Assembly: GCA_016874735.1 (NCBI GenBank)
Contig: VGTI01000004.1
Span: forward strand, 117,972 to 181,971
Length of the DNA: 64,000 nt
Source: Deltaproteobacteria bacterium
GTDB lineage: Bacteria; Bdellovibrionota_B; Oligoflexia; Oligoflexales; CAIYRB01
Direction of reading: 5' to 3'
The number at the start of each line of letters is the position of its first letter. Positions within the stretch are counted from its first letter, which is position 1. Below, one piece after another: positions 27,248-36,498 of the stretch. The notes under the pieces were generated by a model. The model was not told the DNA's origin. It did not search any database and worked only from the letters and a program-made list of their open reading frames with translations. The translations under genes were made by a program, and so were the position numbers.

Positions 27248-27305
27248 CGTAGACTATCTGGATAACATCTGCTGCATTGAGCCACCTTCACCGGGGAGAC
27301 TTATG

Positions 27306-28739
27306 ATGGCTGTGCCATATTTGCGCTGGCTAGGGATAGCCATACTGGTAACCACCCTAAACCCAAAGTATGCCGTGGCCGCATCTAACGTGGAACAGGC
27401 GAGGCCCAGTGGTATAGCCAAGATCAAAATGAGCGCATCGCGATCGGAACTACGTCAGCTACGCGATAAGGGCTACGACATAGCAGGATTTAATCTCAAA
27501 ACGGGGACTGCTGACGTCGTGATAACGACTGACCAGGAGACTCTGTCACTTTTGGCTGAGGGTTTCACAGTTAAATCCGTAGACACAATCGACACCACGC
27601 TTGCTCCTGACAGCGATTACAAAACCCCTGAGGAGGTCTACGAAATTCTCAACGATTGGGCACGCAATTACCCTGGACTAGCCCATTTAGAGTCATTGGG
27701 TAAATCCCTCAAGGGCACAGAACTTTGGGGGTTGCGCATTAGCAATGATGCTGCCACAAGGGAGGCCAAGCCGGCAGTACTTTTTAATGCAGAGCATCAT
27801 TCTAGAGAAGTAATGACAGTTGAGGTTGTACTAGATACGGCCGAATATCTACTAACTCGCTACGGCTCCGATCCGCGCGTCACATCATGGGTCGATCGAA
27901 ACAACATTTGGGTGGTCCCGATGGTCAATCCAGACGGCAGCCACATGGTGTGGACCAGCAACAACATGTGGCGCAAAAACGGACGGGGCAACTACGGGGT
28001 CGATATCAATCGCAATTATCCATACATGTGGTCGGGCTGTGGTGGGTCTAGCTCGATGCCATGGGCTCAAGATTTTCATGGGGCATCCGCAGCATCTGAA
28101 CCCGAAACTCAGATCATGATGAAACTAGTAGAGCGCATAAAACCAGTTTTTAACATTTCCTACCATTCTTACAGCGAAATAGTGATCTACCCCTATGGAT
28201 GCGACGGTCGCCACGCTGAAGACCGTGATCTTGTAGAATCCATCGGCAAACAGCTGGCCGACACTATCCCGAGCGAGTTGGGACAAGGGACCTACACCCC
28301 GGGTACAGCTTGGGAACTTCTCTACGATGTCGATGGCAGTGACATTGACTGGATGTACCATGACCACCATGTGCTCGCGTACTGTATCGAGGTGACTAGC
28401 GATCAGTCAGGCTTTCAGCCCCCCTTCAGTCAACGCCAATCGACCGTTGAGTCTGTGAGGCCAGCTTGGCAAAAACTACTCGATAGGCTTGATCAAAGTG
28501 GTATCCATGGCACAATTCGTGATAATCGCGGGCGTCCGCTCGCTAATGTCAGCATTTCCATCCATTCATTAGACAACCTCAAAGCTACACCAGGAACCTG
28601 GAACACGGATGCGCAGGGGAGGTTTCACGCCATCCTAGCCCCTGGCAATTACAACGTACGATTCTCAGCCGGCCCTTTGACCGGCGATCGCACGGTTCGT
28701 GTGGCTGATAAGGTGGTGACCTCGGACTTTGAAATCTAA
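27306..28739 (+). CDS. Exported M14 zinc carboxypeptidase
   Basis: Secreted metallo-carboxypeptidase of about 477 residues from ATG 27306 (ATG 27303 is adjacent), with GGGAG upstream and a signal peptide ending near KYAVAAS. The zinc site is HHSRE (HxxE, near residue 165) plus the later histidine in SYHSY. The substrate-binding stretch DINRNYPYMWSG and the catalytic glutamate region CIEVTSDQSG are in order. The last 80 residues (IHGTIRDNRGRPLANVSISI and on) form a carboxypeptidase regulatory-like beta domain. It would trim peptides or proteins outside the inner membrane. Its stop overlaps that of aroE. Confidence 0.92.
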   Translation: MAVPYLRWLGIAILVTTLNPKYAVAASNVEQARPSGIAKIKMSASRSELRQLRDKGYDIAGFNLKTGTADVVITTDQETLSLLAEGFTVKSVDTIDTTLAPDSDYKTPEEVYEILNDWARNYPGLAHLESLGKSLKGTELWGLRISNDAATREAKPAVLFNAEHHSREVMTVEVVLDTAEYLLTRYGSDPRVTSWVDRNNIWVVPMVNPDGSHMVWTSNNMWRKNGRGNYGVDINRNYPYMWSGCGGSSSMPWAQDFHGASAASEPETQIMMKLVERIKPVFNISYHSYSEIVIYPYGCDGRHAEDRDLVESIGKQLADTIPSELGQGTYTPGTAWELLYDVDGSDIDWMYHDHHVLAYCIEVTSDQSGFQPPFSQRQSTVESVRPAWQKLLDRLDQSGIHGTIRDNRGRPLANVSISIHSLDNLKATPGTWNTDAQGRFHAILAPGNYNVRFSAGPLTGDRTVRVADKVVTSDFEI

Positions 28740-29602
28740 AAGGTTCGCCTAGCTTTAAGGGCTGTCTGCATATCCTCGAAAATGGCAGCCTGCCCCCACC
28801 ACAACTTCTGTGACGCTAGTGCTTGCTCAATCAGCATCGCCTGGCCATCTTGAGCCCTAAGACCCGCCAGCGTGCAAAATTGCAGCAACTTCGACCTACT
28901 TCCATAAACCAAGTCACAGTAGGCACCGCGAAAGCCCCTCAAAGCCGGCACCAGATAGCCCAAGTCGTCTCCACGGTGTGGCGCGCTAGTGGCTTGAATG
29001 AGTAGTGCCTCCGGCGCGCGCGCCAATACCCCGACCAGCGCTGCCGCACTGAGGTCACTAAACTGCAATAAGCTCTTATCTGGCCATAGTAACTGCAAAT
29101 GCTCCCTGGGTTCTTTGCTGCGTGCCAGGATCGACACTCGCGGTAATTTTGTCAGTTTTCCGTCACCATATCGGGCGGCCAAGTATCCCAATATAGCCGT
29201 CACCGCACCTCCATCGCCGAGAAAGACTAAGTCCTGAAACTCTTCTACTTGTGCATTCATCCGCCTTAGACCACGCACAAATCCGGGGCCGTCCGTTGAT
29301 GCCGCGTTCCACCACTCGACGCCCCGATACAATGTATTAACCGAACTCAATAAATTACCGGGAACTAGCGATGCCACTAGTGCTTTATGTGGGGTGGTCA
29401 CATTAAAGCCAACTGCTCCCATGTCCCATGCTACATGTAAAAAATTTCTCACTTGTGGCGCTGGCATTGGTAAGGGCAAATATACAATATTGAGACCAAG
29501 CCGCGCAGCTGCGAGGTTATGGATCTCGGGCGACATCGTGTAGCTGATTTGCTCACCGAGTAGGCCCATCAGTTGAGTCCGACCGTTTATCCATTGAGTC
29601 AA
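28736..29602 (-). CDS. aroE: Shikimate dehydrogenase
   Basis: NADPH-dependent step of the shikimate pathway, 288 residues. Family marks are YTMSPEIHN, FNVTTPHKALV with the catalytic lysine, SVNTLYR, ASTDGPGF (equivalent to NTDGxGF, with Asn replaced by Ser), and a cofactor loop GDGGAVTAIL. The C-terminus has DGQAMLIEQA. The start is TTG at 29602, with GAGGGGG seven bases upstream; an internal ATG lacks a ribosome site. The changed NTD and GAGGA motifs make it a somewhat divergent AroE, possibly a related quinate/shikimate enzyme. Confidence 0.87.
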   Translation of the reverse strand: MTQWINGRTQLMGLLGEQISYTMSPEIHNLAAARLGLNIVYLPLPMPAPQVRNFLHVAWDMGAVGFNVTTPHKALVASLVPGNLLSSVNTLYRGVEWWNAASTDGPGFVRGLRRMNAQVEEFQDLVFLGDGGAVTAILGYLAARYGDGKLTKLPRVSILARSKEPREHLQLLWPDKSLLQFSDLSAAALVGVLARAPEALLIQATSAPHRGDDLGYLVPALRGFRGAYCDLVYGSRSKLLQFCTLAGLRAQDGQAMLIEQALASQKLWWGQAAIFEDMQTALKARRTF

Positions 29603-29613
29603 CTTAGACCCCC

Positions 29614-30123
29614 TCAGTGGGCAAGAGACAATTTGTGACGACGCGACAAATGATTGATAAAGGCACGCAGCGGTAATCGCAGCTTCGGAGCCATCGGTGA
29701 GAAGTTAGCCCTCACTAGGTAACTACCCGAACGATCTCGCAGTAATCGGCAGCTGCCCACTGTGATTTGGTAGGGATCAATGACTGACGCGAAATCTGGG
29801 ACCTTTGCGAAGCTCATGGTCAATCTCTCACCCTTTGAGAACGAACTGTTAGAGATAAAAATAACATGAGCCAGATCTATATCAACTACGTGTACATCAA
29901 CTTCGCCTCTGCTCTCAGCGGACTCCGGAGCAGACTCTCTATGTAGCTGCACCCCCAAGAATAGTTTGGTCGCAGCGGGCCCCTTGATAATATAAGACAG
30001 ACGAGACCCGGCAAGGGCCGACCATACGCCCAGGCAGACAAATAGAACGATTATCATGATAATCCAATAATTGTCCGCCAATGATACAGTCGTATAAAGT
30101 GAATTTAAGAAACTTTTAATCAT
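29614..30123 (-). CDS. Membrane-anchored protein of unknown function, possibly PilZ-like
   Basis: Unrecognised protein of about 169 residues from ATG 30123; upstream in-frame starts at 30147 and 30168 cannot be excluded. One membrane helix (about residues 21-40) is followed by a cytoplasmic or periplasmic beta-rich domain. The pattern VHVVDIDLAHVIFISNSSFS, then KGERLTMSF, recalls PilZ domains, but the RxxxR and DxSxxG motifs are not clear, so this is only a suggestion. It lies 11 bases upstream of aroE on the same strand. Confidence 0.5.
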   Translation of the reverse strand: MIKSFLNSLYTTVSLADNYWIIMIIVLFVCLGVWSALAGSRLSYIIKGPAATKLFLGVQLHRESAPESAESRGEVDVHVVDIDLAHVIFISNSSFSKGERLTMSFAKVPDFASVIDPYQITVGSCRLLRDRSGSYLVRANFSPMAPKLRLPLRAFINHLSRRHKLSLAH

Positions 30124-30178
30124 AAGGCCATTTCGCCATAAATTCATAAGGCGGACCGGTAGTAGCAAGGTTACTGAA

Positions 30179-31168
30179 TTGATTCAAGTCTCAGATATAA
30201 AATCCTATGGGAAAACACCTGCAGCTGGAGCCGCATTAACCATCGGTAACTTCGACGGTTGCCACCTGGGCCATCAGAGACTGATAGCCGAAGTCATCGA
30301 ATATACTAACAAATATTCATTAACCCCAATGGCGATCACTTTTGATCCGAGGCCTGATGCCTATTTTAGGAGCCTAAAAGACGAGGCTCTGCTCTTCACA
30401 CCCAACCAGAAGACCAGGTGCCTAGGTGAACTAGGGGTGGAGATTCAGATCGTACAATGCTTCGATGCAGCGTTCAGCAGCGTTACTCATGAAGAATTTT
30501 TAAACGAATATTTAATCGAATCACTTAGCGCCAAAGCAATCGTGGTTGGAGATGATTTTAAGTTTGGTCGGAGCAGGCTTGGTAACCTCGACTTTCTCCG
30601 GACAAAAAGTTTGGAGCACGGCATAAAGCTCAGCATTGGACAAGCGTGCGACTTTCAAAACTCTCGTATAAGCAGCAGCCGCATTAGACAGGCAATCGCC
30701 AACGATGGAGACATGGCTAACGCCGCTTTGATGCTCGGACGCCCCTATCTTCTAGAGGGCACTATTGAAAAAGGTGACCAACTCGGGCGAAAACTTGGTT
30801 TCCCGACAGCAAACTTAGGGGGCTGTAAGCAAATTCTACCTAAATTTGGGGTATACCTAGGGTTTGTTTGGTTAGAGAACACCTCAAATGCAGCGCAGAT
30901 GGCACCTGTCACGCGGATGCCAGCCAATTTGAGTCCTGCAGTCATCAATATTGGGGTGAGACCCTCAGTCTCAAGTCAAACTTCTATCGTGCGCATTGAG
31001 GCTCACATACTTACGGGGAATTTCGCCCCTGATTCACTCTACAAGCTGAGAGCTGGATACTACATCACTCACAGGTTGCGCGATGAGAGGCGCTTTAATG
31101 CGATAGCGGATTTACAAAACCAAATCAGAGCCGACATTCAACAGGCTAAGCATTTGCTGAATAGTTAA
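30179..31168 (+). CDS. ribF: Bifunctional riboflavin kinase/FAD synthetase
   Basis: Phosphorylates riboflavin to FMN and adenylates FMN to FAD, 329 residues. The N-terminal nucleotidyl-transferase domain shows LTIGNFDGCHLGHQRLI and later ISSSRIRQAI. The C-terminal kinase domain has RPYLLEGTIEKGDQLGRKLG followed by FPTANL and FGVYLGFVW. The start is TTG at 30179. No FMN riboswitch is seen in the short divergent spacer. Its stop overlaps that of the next gene by four bases (TTAA). Confidence 0.94.
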   Translation: MIQVSDIKSYGKTPAAGAALTIGNFDGCHLGHQRLIAEVIEYTNKYSLTPMAITFDPRPDAYFRSLKDEALLFTPNQKTRCLGELGVEIQIVQCFDAAFSSVTHEEFLNEYLIESLSAKAIVVGDDFKFGRSRLGNLDFLRTKSLEHGIKLSIGQACDFQNSRISSSRIRQAIANDGDMANAALMLGRPYLLEGTIEKGDQLGRKLGFPTANLGGCKQILPKFGVYLGFVWLENTSNAAQMAPVTRMPANLSPAVINIGVRPSVSSQTSIVRIEAHILTGNFAPDSLYKLRAGYYITHRLRDERRFNAIADLQNQIRADIQQAKHLLNS

Positions 31169-32688
31169 AGCCTGCAAAAACCCTGTTCCAAAGTATTATC
31201 CTTGAGGACTTCTGGGTCATGATTCTTGGAAACTGGGTAAAAAGCACCTCCCGCGGCATCGACATTTAGGGCCCACACCTCGGTGTCACCGGCTTTCAGA
31301 CTACAGTTTGCGTCAAGCTTGGTGGTGGAGCGCGTCACATAAACCATTCGATAAACGCTAGAGGAGGCCAGTCCATTCAGGGCGAAATCAACAATTTGGT
31401 CGTCAATGCGACTCACTCGGCCATCCAAACCCTGTCGATTCGAACATAGGTCTGAGGCAGCAAATGAGTAGGCTTCCACTACATTGTGGGAGGACTCAGT
31501 GGCAGTCCCGAGATTCATGCGAGGGTTAAACATGGCATATGGCTGGCTTGAATCTAACTTCATCCAGCTGAAAGTTGTGCCAAATTGATCAGATGTATCA
31601 CCAGCGCAGCGATAGAATACACCCGACAAAACTAAAGCGTCAGAACCATCGCTACTCAGTGCGACCGACCGTACGTCAAAGCCTGGTGGCGGATTTGTTG
31701 CCCCAGATACATAACTAAAGCGTTCGAGGACTTTGGCCTCATCGACACTTACAAAGATAGGAGCCGACTTAAGCGGCGCAAAAGTTGCTGGGTTAGTCGG
31801 AGCACCTGTGCCCCTCTGCGGAGCCTGTGCGGACGGCTCGACGATCTGCTCCACAATCACAGCACTTGTAGCTCGCACTGCAGGTCTGGATTCAATTGCT
31901 AGCCGAATACCTTGCAACCATTTAGTGCCAGTAGAGGTAGCAATATCGGCAAAAGTCACAAACGGGAACTTTTTAAGGTCTGAGGTACCGGAAACATCGG
32001 GTGACGCTGAGGCGGTAACTAAGATGTAGGGCTTAGCTGCGCCAGCCTCCGTAGGCATCCAAAAAAACTGGTCAATGTGATCGCTACCAGTCGGCAAATC
32101 CACGTTATTGGTTAATTCAACCTCACTGCCACCTCCAATTTGAGCAACCTTCACCACGGTAGAACCGGAGGTAGCCTCGGTACTGAGCCAAGCAACCATC
32201 TTACTGTCCGGACTGAAGGAGATTTGAGACTCAACCGCATCGTTTGACGTCATTTTGACTGCCCCGCTACCTCCAGCGAATGCCTGTAGATACACATCGA
32301 CCTGGTTATCTTTCAGAGACGCTAATAAAACCCACTGGCCGTCCGGAGATATGAGGGCCTCACGTTCGTAGCCAATATCTTCGGTTGTAACGCGGCTACT
32401 GCTTCCCGGCACCGCACCAGCTCCCCAAGCCAGTTTGTAGGCTTTTAGAACAGGAATGCCGTCTGCGGAACCTACTCCGGAAATATAGACAATACGCTGG
32501 CCATCATCACTTATTGTGGGGTCCACATCTGAAAAACGTAGACCTGTCGGTATCAAGGTCCGCCCGGTGCGGATAATCTCCGCACTCGCTGATGGGCCGC
32601 CCTTGGGTTTTTCGCAGCTTATGAGAACACCGACTGAAGCCGCCAATAGCACTGCCGACGCAATCATCGCCGATCCGATTATTCTCAT
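31165..32688 (-). CDS. Predicted beta-propeller lipoprotein
   Basis: Exported protein of 507 residues. A signal peptide ends in the lipobox LISC (about residue 25). The body has repeated strands typical of TolB/PD40 propellers: DPTISDDGQRIVYISG, ALISPDGQWVLLASLKD, ISFSPDSKMVAWLST and VALSSDGSDALVLSG. No catalytic residues are evident, so a scaffold or binding role is likely. AAGGA precedes the ATG. Unrecognised beyond the fold. Confidence 0.75.
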   Translation of the reverse strand: MRIIGSAMIASAVLLAASVGVLISCEKPKGGPSASAEIIRTGRTLIPTGLRFSDVDPTISDDGQRIVYISGVGSADGIPVLKAYKLAWGAGAVPGSSSRVTTEDIGYEREALISPDGQWVLLASLKDNQVDVYLQAFAGGSGAVKMTSNDAVESQISFSPDSKMVAWLSTEATSGSTVVKVAQIGGGSEVELTNNVDLPTGSDHIDQFFWMPTEAGAAKPYILVTASASPDVSGTSDLKKFPFVTFADIATSTGTKWLQGIRLAIESRPAVRATSAVIVEQIVEPSAQAPQRGTGAPTNPATFAPLKSAPIFVSVDEAKVLERFSYVSGATNPPPGFDVRSVALSSDGSDALVLSGVFYRCAGDTSDQFGTTFSWMKLDSSQPYAMFNPRMNLGTATESSHNVVEAYSFAASDLCSNRQGLDGRVSRIDDQIVDFALNGLASSSVYRMVYVTRSTTKLDANCSLKAGDTEVWALNVDAAGGAFYPVSKNHDPEVLKDNTLEQGFCRL

Positions 32689-32819
32689 ATTTTTAAGTCC
32701 TTATATAGCGAAACCCTTTTCTCTGGGTTTTTCCAACCAACTAACGTATTTTCGACCGCGATTGGCAATTCTTTTTACTACGGGATCGTATTCGATTTCG
32801 TCAGACCGGTAAATGCTCC

Positions 32820-34415
32820 ATGCCCCAATCCCATCTGCCGAAAAAAACAATTGCAGCTATAGACATTGGTACCAATTCAGCCCACATGGTCATTGCTGAG
32901 ATTGATCATGTCGGCGAAATGCGCATTTTAGACAATGATAAGGTAAACTTACGGCTTGGCAAGGCAATTGAGGCTGACGGTAATTTATCCGAAGATGGAA
33001 TCCAACGCACAGTTGAGACTCTTGCCCACATGCAGGAGATCATCCGCCCGTTTCACGCCACGGTCCGAGCCGTAGCCACACACGCAACGCGCGAGGCCAG
33101 AAACCACCGACGGCTTCTGCGCGAGGTAGAGCGAACCTCTGGTATCAAAATAGAGATCATTGACGGCATTGAAGAAGCCCGGCTCGTTTTTTTAGGAATG
33201 CGCTACGGACTGGCGCTTAATAACATACCTTGCCTTGGCGTCGACGTTGGGGGCGGTTCTACGGAAATGATTGTGGCTAAAGACGACGAAATCCGATTCG
33301 TCTCCTCGATCAAACTCGGGGCCGTGACCTTAACCGATCGTTTCTTTAAACACTCCTACGGCGTCTCTGCATTTGAGGCTCTGAAGGACCATGTGCACAG
33401 TCGCCTTGCTCCACTGGAGCAGGAAATGTCTGGATTATCGTTTGAACGCACATTGGCTTCATCAGGTACAGCAAAAGCTATCGCCTTTTTGCATGCGAAG
33501 CTGTTCGGTAACGTATCGATGTCAGATCCTAATGGCTACATACTGCCCAGGGATGACCTATTTAAACTAGGGACGCTGTTTGCCTCGCTCATGACACCGG
33601 ACAAAATTCGCGAGGCAACAGGCCTAGACCAATCCCGTGCAGAAATCATCCTGGCTGGGACAGTAATTCTTGAAGAACTAACACGCCTTCTCGACGTAAA
33701 GGAGTGGATGATTACCTCGTTTGGCCTCAGGGAGGGGCTAGTAGCAGACACTTTCTACCGAGCCACGGATGCGCCAGCTGGTGAATTACCTGACATTCAG
33801 TGGCACAGCGTGCAACAGTTCGCCAGACGGTTAGGACTTAATCAGGTTCATGCAGCGAAGGTCAAGCTACTCGCATTAAGACTTTATCATCAGTTGGCGC
33901 CGCTTTGCCTCAAAGTCTCATCTGCAGACACCTCTGATGCTGATGTGAAGGCTCTAAAAGCTGCGGCATACCTAAGGGAGGCGGGTAAGTTCATAAGTAA
34001 CCCGCAGTACCACAGGCACTCGCAGTATCTGATATCAAACTCACGGTTACCTGGGTTTACCGAATCGGAGAGGCAGCTAACGGGTCTTATCGCACGCTTC
34101 CAGCGAAAGGGCTTGCCTAGCGCTGATCATCCTGATTGTGCTGAATTGACGGCAAACGACCTCAAAAGACTTCGTTTTTTATCCGGTATCTTACGCCTAG
34201 CTGCCGCCCTTGATCGCACTAGACAGGGTCGGGTTGAGGACGTTGAAGTCGACGTCTCTGGCCAGGTTGTAAAGCTTTCTCTAATACACAGTCGGGAACG
34301 CTCACCCGACGTCGAACTCCTAAAAGCTCGCCTGGAACAAAGTGCGCTGGAGAAATCCTGGGATTTGGAACTTGGGTTCCATACGCGGCCAGCAATCACC
34401 GTGGAGTCTAGGTAG
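32820..34415 (+). CDS. ppx: Ppx/GppA family exopolyphosphatase
   Basis: Phosphatase acting on polyphosphate or on pppGpp, 531 residues. Both actin-fold phosphate loops are present, AIDIGTNSAHMVIAEI at the N-terminus and GVDVGGGSTEMIV near residue 139, with the catalytic glutamate region AVATHATREARN. The C-terminal third (from about 320) is an HD-like helical domain as in Ppx. Ppx and GppA cannot be told apart safely by eye. It is followed by holA two bases later. Confidence 0.9.
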   Translation: MPQSHLPKKTIAAIDIGTNSAHMVIAEIDHVGEMRILDNDKVNLRLGKAIEADGNLSEDGIQRTVETLAHMQEIIRPFHATVRAVATHATREARNHRRLLREVERTSGIKIEIIDGIEEARLVFLGMRYGLALNNIPCLGVDVGGGSTEMIVAKDDEIRFVSSIKLGAVTLTDRFFKHSYGVSAFEALKDHVHSRLAPLEQEMSGLSFERTLASSGTAKAIAFLHAKLFGNVSMSDPNGYILPRDDLFKLGTLFASLMTPDKIREATGLDQSRAEIILAGTVILEELTRLLDVKEWMITSFGLREGLVADTFYRATDAPAGELPDIQWHSVQQFARRLGLNQVHAAKVKLLALRLYHQLAPLCLKVSSADTSDADVKALKAAAYLREAGKFISNPQYHRHSQYLISNSRLPGFTESERQLTGLIARFQRKGLPSADHPDCAELTANDLKRLRFLSGILRLAAALDRTRQGRVEDVEVDVSGQVVKLSLIHSRERSPDVELLKARLEQSALEKSWDLELGFHTRPAITVESR

Positions 34416-34417
34416 CC

Positions 34418-35458
34418 TTGTCAGGTAAATACCCTAAGCATGGAGCATTTCGCGATTATCTAGATGCTATGAAGGTTGCCCTTAGCACCACCGGTGCACC
34501 TTCAACCAAGGGACAGTGGGTCGTAGTCTATGGGTCCTCGGACGCACTACTAGGTGAGGCCGTCGCAAAACTGCAAGCGACTGCCGTCGAGGCAGGAGCT
34601 GTTGTGGCCTCCTGTGAAGCAAATCAACTCAACGAGTCATCACTGACCTCCATGCTCCAACAGGGAAGCCTGTTCGACCCCCGCATTCTTTACCTGATAA
34701 GAAGGTGCGAGGCGGCAAAAAATCTACATAAGCCACTAACCTTCATTGCATCTAAGGATCAGGGTCCAAACTCACTTTGCTTCGTGTATCAAGGTGAAAA
34801 TCTGCCAGTGTCGGTAAAGGCCTCGCTTTTGCATCGTAAGGCTACACTAGTCCCCTGCTACCTACCGTGGCCCAATGAGTTACCTCAGGTCCTGAGTCAT
34901 TTTGCAGACGGCCTCAAACTGAAACTCACCGCCGATGGAGTGCAGGCACTTTTAGCCTCAAATGGCGACGATTTAGCGACTAACCTCAATGAGCTTAGAC
35001 GGTTGAAGTGTTTATTTGGCAACGAAGCCAAAGCCCTGACTGCGACAGATTTAATTGCTCACTTAGATGGACTGCGAGTTGACGAAGCGAACCAACTGGA
35101 GCGACTGCTGCTGGCAAGGCAATGGGCCAAGGCTCAGGCCTTAAGCTCCCAGCTTTTGCTGAGAGGCGAAAGAGCATTACAAATACTCGCCATCGTTGCC
35201 AGTCATATAAGAGTCACTTTGAAATTGCTGGACGCCCACGCGCAAGGGGTTAAAAGTCCCGCCGGTCTCGCTCAAGAGGCGCAGGTCTCGACCTATGTAG
35301 TGAAAAACTACCTGCCCCTAGTGCAACGAGTCCGTAGTGCGGGAACTTATCGTACCGCACTGAAGCTGTGCCATCATGCCGATGTGTCCCTGAAAAGCCG
35401 CCGCTGTAATGAAGATCTCATTCTAGCAGGGATTATCGACGCCTTAGCGATGACGTAA
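34418..35458 (+). CDS. holA: DNA polymerase III subunit delta
   Basis: Clamp-loader delta subunit that opens the sliding clamp, 346 residues. The order matches HolA: an N-terminal AAA-like domain with YGSSDALLGEAVAKL and QQGSLFDPRILYLIRRC, then the region QALLASNGDDLATNLNELRR with the conserved LxxELxKL pattern, and a helical C-terminal collar with RALQILAIVASHIR. The start is TTG at 34418, two bases after the ppx stop. Confidence 0.9.
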   Translation: MSGKYPKHGAFRDYLDAMKVALSTTGAPSTKGQWVVVYGSSDALLGEAVAKLQATAVEAGAVVASCEANQLNESSLTSMLQQGSLFDPRILYLIRRCEAAKNLHKPLTFIASKDQGPNSLCFVYQGENLPVSVKASLLHRKATLVPCYLPWPNELPQVLSHFADGLKLKLTADGVQALLASNGDDLATNLNELRRLKCLFGNEAKALTATDLIAHLDGLRVDEANQLERLLLARQWAKAQALSSQLLLRGERALQILAIVASHIRVTLKLLDAHAQGVKSPAGLAQEAQVSTYVVKNYLPLVQRVRSAGTYRTALKLCHHADVSLKSRRCNEDLILAGIIDALAMT

Positions 35459-35514
35459 TATAATAGACTGCTCCCTGCTGAAATAACCACAGGTTCGCCA
35501 CAAAGGGGCTCTCG

Positions 35515-36498
35515 TTGCGTCGATTTGGACTGGCCAAAGTGGCCGTGGTCATGGCTTTGGGTATTTCCAAAATTGGTTGGTCCAGCGACCATCAATTACT
35601 GTATGCTCGGGAATTATCCCTGCCAGCTTACCAGCTCGCTACCCTGGCAAAGGACGCGCCAATCACCGATTTGAGGTTATCCTCCCCTACTAACCTGCTC
35701 ATGATTGGCCAAACCTCGCTTTGGAGCTGGGATCTAGCTTCGGGTAAACTCGTACGCACGCAGCTCGTGACACCGAGCGAGCGTTTTGCTAGTCCGCTAC
35801 GACATATCGGATCTGACGGCCTAAATGACTTTGTCTCATCAGACAATAAGCTCTTTGAGCTTGCTTGGACATCTGGACGCATACTTCGATTTGACATTGC
35901 TGAACCCGATCGTGCTCTCGGTTTCGCCGGCGAAGGCGATAATTTTTGGCTTATCAAAGCTCATCACATTTTTCGGATCGATCGGTACACAAAGGCGGTC
36001 TTAGCTCGCTACGATTATAATATTTCTGACGTCACTAAATATGTTTTTGACCCGCAGTCGCGGAGACTCTGGTACTTAGCTCAGCGTGAGGTGCGCTACA
36101 TCGCGCTTGATGGACCCGATCGACAAAGTCATGTGAGCGCCAAATTAAGATCAATGGGTCTAGATCTACAGATGACAAAACACGAGCTAGTTGCGTTATC
36201 CGCATCAGCGTTAATACGCCTCAGTTTTGCGGGTAAACCCTTACAGTCAGTGCCGGTTGAGGGCCGTCGCAAGCTCCACAACATGGCCTTAAATGATGTC
36301 AGTCATGCCTACTTGTTCGACGACGGAAATCTGGAAATATATAACGTTCCTCTTAAATCAACATCCGCTGCTCAAATTCCATCAGATCTGGTCGCAAATA
36401 CTAGCCTCATGCGCTTTGACCGGGATGTATTGGCTATATTAGCAGCGGGGAGCCCACGTGTATTTCGTCTAAGCGTAGACAAGTTAGGTGATGAATAA
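35515..36498 (+). CDS. Exported beta-propeller-like protein of unknown function
   Basis: Protein of 327 residues with a signal peptide (LAKVAVVMALGISKIGWS) and a body of short beta repeats (for example TSLWSWDLASGKLVRTQLV, LFELAWTSGRILRFDI, HIFRIDRYTKAVLARYDY) resembling a WD or NHL propeller. No family is recognised. The start is TTG at 35515, with AAAGGGG upstream. It stops immediately before the lytic transglycosylase start, so the two are very probably co-expressed. Confidence 0.7.
   Translation: MRRFGLAKVAVVMALGISKIGWSSDHQLLYARELSLPAYQLATLAKDAPITDLRLSSPTNLLMIGQTSLWSWDLASGKLVRTQLVTPSERFASPLRHIGSDGLNDFVSSDNKLFELAWTSGRILRFDIAEPDRALGFAGEGDNFWLIKAHHIFRIDRYTKAVLARYDYNISDVTKYVFDPQSRRLWYLAQREVRYIALDGPDRQSHVSAKLRSMGLDLQMTKHELVALSASALIRLSFAGKPLQSVPVEGRRKLHNMALNDVSHAYLFDDGNLEIYNVPLKSTSAAQIPSDLVANTSLMRFDRDVLAILAAGSPRVFRLSVDKLGDE

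Noticed and set aside
32711..32730. AAACCC/GGGTTT hairpin followed by TT as a terminator
   Set aside because: It lies in the divergent spacer between two start sites, the loop is eight bases and the T run is too short; no gene ends there.
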